DNA of 64,000 nt from positions 3,410,001 to 3,474,000 of the forward strand of contig NZ_OY787469.1 of NCBI RefSeq assembly GCF_963678835.1, in the 5' to 3' direction. The notes beneath the pieces are model-generated. The model searched no databases. It saw only the letters and a list, made by a program, of their open reading frames with translations, and was not told the DNA's origin. The stretch comes from an uncultured Desulfuromonas sp. (lineage in GTDB: Bacteria; Desulfobacterota; Desulfuromonadia; Desulfuromonadales; Desulfuromonadaceae). Both the position numbers and the translations under genes were made by a program. This document shows, piece by piece, positions 62,251 through 64,000 of this stretch. Position 1 is the first letter of the stretch; every line of letters begins with the position of its first letter.

Positions 62251-62539
62251 GCTTTTTCATCAATGTTACTTCAGTTGGTGCTGCCAGCCAGTGTTCGAAT
62301 TTCTGTGCGACCAGCTGTGTATGCTTCTCTTGATGATGGTTATCTAAGGCAGCCTTCGTCTGCCATTCTTCAAAAAGGTGAATGTGACGTCCACAATCAG
62401 ACACGAACAGATCAAACTGAACACAGCCATCTTCATTTCTTGTCGCCTCTAGAATCCCTAGCAACTCATTCTTTGCCTGCTCAAAGTGCTCATTCTTAGG
62501 TGTGATTTTTGCGAAAACAAACGTGTTACTTTCTGACAT
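62246..62539 (-). CDS. Integron cassette gene: antibiotic biosynthesis monooxygenase (ABM)-like protein
   Basis: 97 residues from the ATG at 62539, with AAAGGAG 8 bases before it; an earlier in-frame ATG at 62602 would start inside the attC palindrome. The sequence (FVFAKITPKNEHFEQAKNELL, then GCVQFDLFVSD, HIHLFEEWQTKAALDNHHQEKH) fits the ABM/YgiN-like dimeric ferredoxin fold. Typical for small oxygenases and stress proteins; common cargo in integrons. The active-site role cannot be predicted. Confidence 0.85.
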   Translation of the reverse strand: MSESNTFVFAKITPKNEHFEQAKNELLGILEATRNEDGCVQFDLFVSDCGRHIHLFEEWQTKAALDNHHQEKHTQLVAQKFEHWLAAPTEVTLMKKL

Positions 62540-62562
62540 AAAACTATCTCCTTTACGACTAA

Positions 62563-62614
62563 CTTTAGCTATAACAGTGTTGATAGGTGGAAAATTTTCC
62601 ATCTATCACACTCT
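62563..62614 (-). other. attC-like integron recombination site 0, cut by IS4 copy 2
   Basis: Minus strand: GTGTGATAGATGGAAAA, TTTTCCACCTATCAACAC, TGTTATAGC. A nearly perfect palindrome of about 35 bp followed by the GTTATAGC end that also closes site 1. The outer TAAC half is missing because the IS4-type fragment begins at 62616. Confidence 0.65.
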
Positions 62615-62615
62615 A

Positions 62616-63056
62616 CTGAAGTTTAGAATTACACCCCTCCCCAAGCCAGCCTGATTCGGCGCTGGGAAGCGTTCATTAATAACTGAAAATTGTCGAAGTT
62701 AAGCTGTTTTGTGTGGATCAGGTGGCCGATCCGGTTTTTTGCCCCGGTTTTGAGGGCTGAATTTTCCCGACTTCGGGTTCCAGTGGCTGCGGATATCGAC
62801 ATGACCAAAAATCCTTTGCAACCCTTGGCGCACACGCCCGGCCGTGATCGGCTGTTTGTCTCTCCAAGGGCAGAGAGAGGCGAGGTCTTCCACCTGTTCA
62901 CTGTTCTGTTGAGCCAACAACTGTGGCAGCGCATAGCTGGTTGAAAGAATCTGTGTCCAACGATGCAGCACCTGACGCGTTTGCTGCCACGTGTCCTTCC
63001 AGCCCCAACGGTTCTTAAGCTGATTGAACAGGTCCTCGATGGACCACCTGCGGTTA
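62616..63056 (-). mobile_element. Truncated second copy of the IS4-family element
   Basis: Begins with the same terminal repeat CTGAAGTTTAGA and follows the copy at 42832-43272 with about ten base changes. It encodes the C-terminal part of the transposase from NRRWSIEDLFNQLK to the end; the Tyr of the YREK motif and everything before it are absent. Similarity stops at 63056, 13 bp before the IS110 copy. Confidence 0.9.
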
Positions 63057-63071
63057 CGGGCACAGAGGGAC

Positions 63072-64000
63072 ATTCTATTTTACCCCGGTCAATAAAAAAA
63101 TATTTCTCAAGTAAATCAATTAGTTAAAGCTTGAGCCTGACTTTTCACGCACCTGTCCCATTGTGTCTATACCGGCGTTGTCCCACATCTTGGCGAATCT
63201 TGAGTTTCATCGTTACGAGTATCCGGCATCCCCTGCCCGCAGTGGGAACAGGGCCGCCTCAGCATTCCTTATCCAAGCTTCAAGATTCCAGTGAGAGGCC
63301 CTTGTTTGTCCCGCCCGAGGTCCATTGCCTCAACGTTCTTGATCGGGCTCTTCTCGCCGCCGACTGTTTAAGGAGCAATCACGTCCTTGTGAAGCAGTCG
63401 GAATCAAACGCCTGGTTCCGTTTCATCAGGGTCCAGGCAATAATCAGCATTTTGGCCGCCAACTTGACCCGCATCTTTAACTTGATGCCGCGTTCCATTT
63501 CCCGCCCTTTGAGCAGGCCGGTAAAATAGGTACGGATGGTTGCATCTTTGTAGCTGGCAATTTGTGCCGCCTGCACCAGGGCATAGCGCAATCCGGCTTT
63601 GCCTTGTTTGGAGATGACAGGTATCGCGCTGTCGCTTTTCTTGCCGCTTCGTGAAGCGCTGAGGTCCAGTCCCGCCAGACGCAGGACCTGCTTGCGGCTG
63701 GTAAAGCGATTGGCATCGCCAATGGCCGCCAGGGTCATGGCTGAGACGATGGGGCCAAAGCCGGGGATTGTCAGCAGACAGGCGTAGGCCGGGAACGTTT
63801 GCGCAACGTCCTTGAGTCGTTTTTCCAAGTCATGCTTGATCTGGCGCACCTGACGGAGCTGTTCGACCAGTGCGCGGCCCTCCCAGGCTGCCGAGTCGGG
63901 CAAGGCGCAGCCGACGGAAAGCTGACTGGCCTGCCAGATGGCCTCTAACAGGCGTTCTTGAGCCATGGAGCGTTTTTGCATCTGGTAGCCCCGGCGAAAA
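63072..64000 (-). mobile_element. Second copy of IS110 element 2, running off the window
   Basis: Identical to 47426-48354 as far as I can compare, starting at ATTCTATTTTACCCC directly after GAC, the same junction triplet as the first copy. It includes the non-coding end (63116-63378) and the 3' part of the transposase gene. It inserted at or near the edge of the IS4 fragment. Confidence 0.92.
63379..64000 (-). CDS. IS110-family transposase, copy 2, partial at window edge
   Basis: The C-terminal 207 or so codons of the transposase, matching 47733-48354, with the Tnp_20 domain (IPGFGPIVSAMTL; AGLDLSASRSGKKS) and the same C-terminus NQAFDSDCFTRT. The rest lies outside the window, so completeness is unknown. 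Confidence 0.92.
   Translation of the reverse strand, partial: FRRGYQMQKRSMAQERLLEAIWQASQLSVGCALPDSAAWEGRALVEQLRQVRQIKHDLEKRLKDVAQTFPAYACLLTIPGFGPIVSAMTLAAIGDANRFTSRKQVLRLAGLDLSASRSGKKSDSAIPVISKQGKAGLRYALVQAAQIASYKDATIRTYFTGLLKGREMERGIKLKMRVKLAAKMLIIAWTLMKRNQAFDSDCFTRT

Noticed and set aside
63069-64000. Large segmental duplication of the rhomboid region
   Set aside because: Similarity begins exactly at the IS110 end after GAC and includes no rhomboid sequence, so a second IS insertion explains it.

Overview
The window looks like a chromosome segment of a Desulfuromonadales-type bacterium (Desulfuromonas/Pelobacter/Geobacter relatives). This is inferred from gene content: a small CxxCH cytochrome, many Cache/HD-GYP/GGDEF/MCP sensors, roadblock and DUF4388 (PATAN) proteins, a sigma-54 promoter, GC near 50% and the style of several families. 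No rRNA, tRNA or CRISPR array was seen. The species call is inference.

Layout. 1-5730 is a defence/mobile block: an SF2 helicase cut by the window edge, an MmeI-like DNA methyltransferase without a visible nuclease motif, and a Fic/HTH pair of the 'mobile mystery protein' B/A type. 5815-7160 holds two tandem paralogous small membrane proteins, a degenerate receiver protein and a 24-codon ORF, with a sigma-54 promoter upstream of the first gene. 7734-9028 is an IS110-family element inserted in a REP-like repeat. 9053-14699 is a phosphate/polyphosphate locus (pstSCAB, a Fic-like gene with a degenerate motif, PPK2). 15013-25020 is a signalling region: cytochrome c, a soluble CheW-Cache protein, a Cache/SBP/HD-GYP protein, and a two-gene unit joining roadblock, phosphate-binding-like and OmpA domains. 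25304-41895 carries a glycosyltransferase, PP2C phosphatase, murein transglycosylase, an outer-membrane protein divergent from an RstAB-like two-component system, an FNT channel, a coupled porin/binding-protein/diguanylate-cyclase operon, a SulP transporter and an MCP.

42079-50830 is scarred by mobile elements. An IS4-family element splits a VOC gene and leaves a 9-bp target duplication. An IS110-family element splits a rhomboid-protease gene. GGDEF and GNAT remnants lie between them, with intact phosphatidylserine decarboxylase and LysE genes. 51025-56123 contains DsrE-like, ATP-grasp, NCS1 permease, BASS symporter and double-hotdog thioesterase genes. 56738-60457 is a compact five-gene cluster (REC-PATAN, two roadblock-like proteins, two Cache sensors) without any recognised output enzyme.

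The last 3 kb is a decayed integron cassette array (three attC-like sites; truncated VOC, unknown and ABM-monooxygenase cassettes), cut on one side by a RAYT-like remnant and on the other by a second IS4-type fragment that itself carries a second copy of the IS110 element running off the window. A family of composite REP-like repeats sits 3' of genes throughout. The strongest candidates for undescribed biology are the two PATAN/roadblock signalling modules, the porin-binding protein-cyclase operon, and the non-coding ends of the two IS110 elements, which lie on opposite sides of their transposases.
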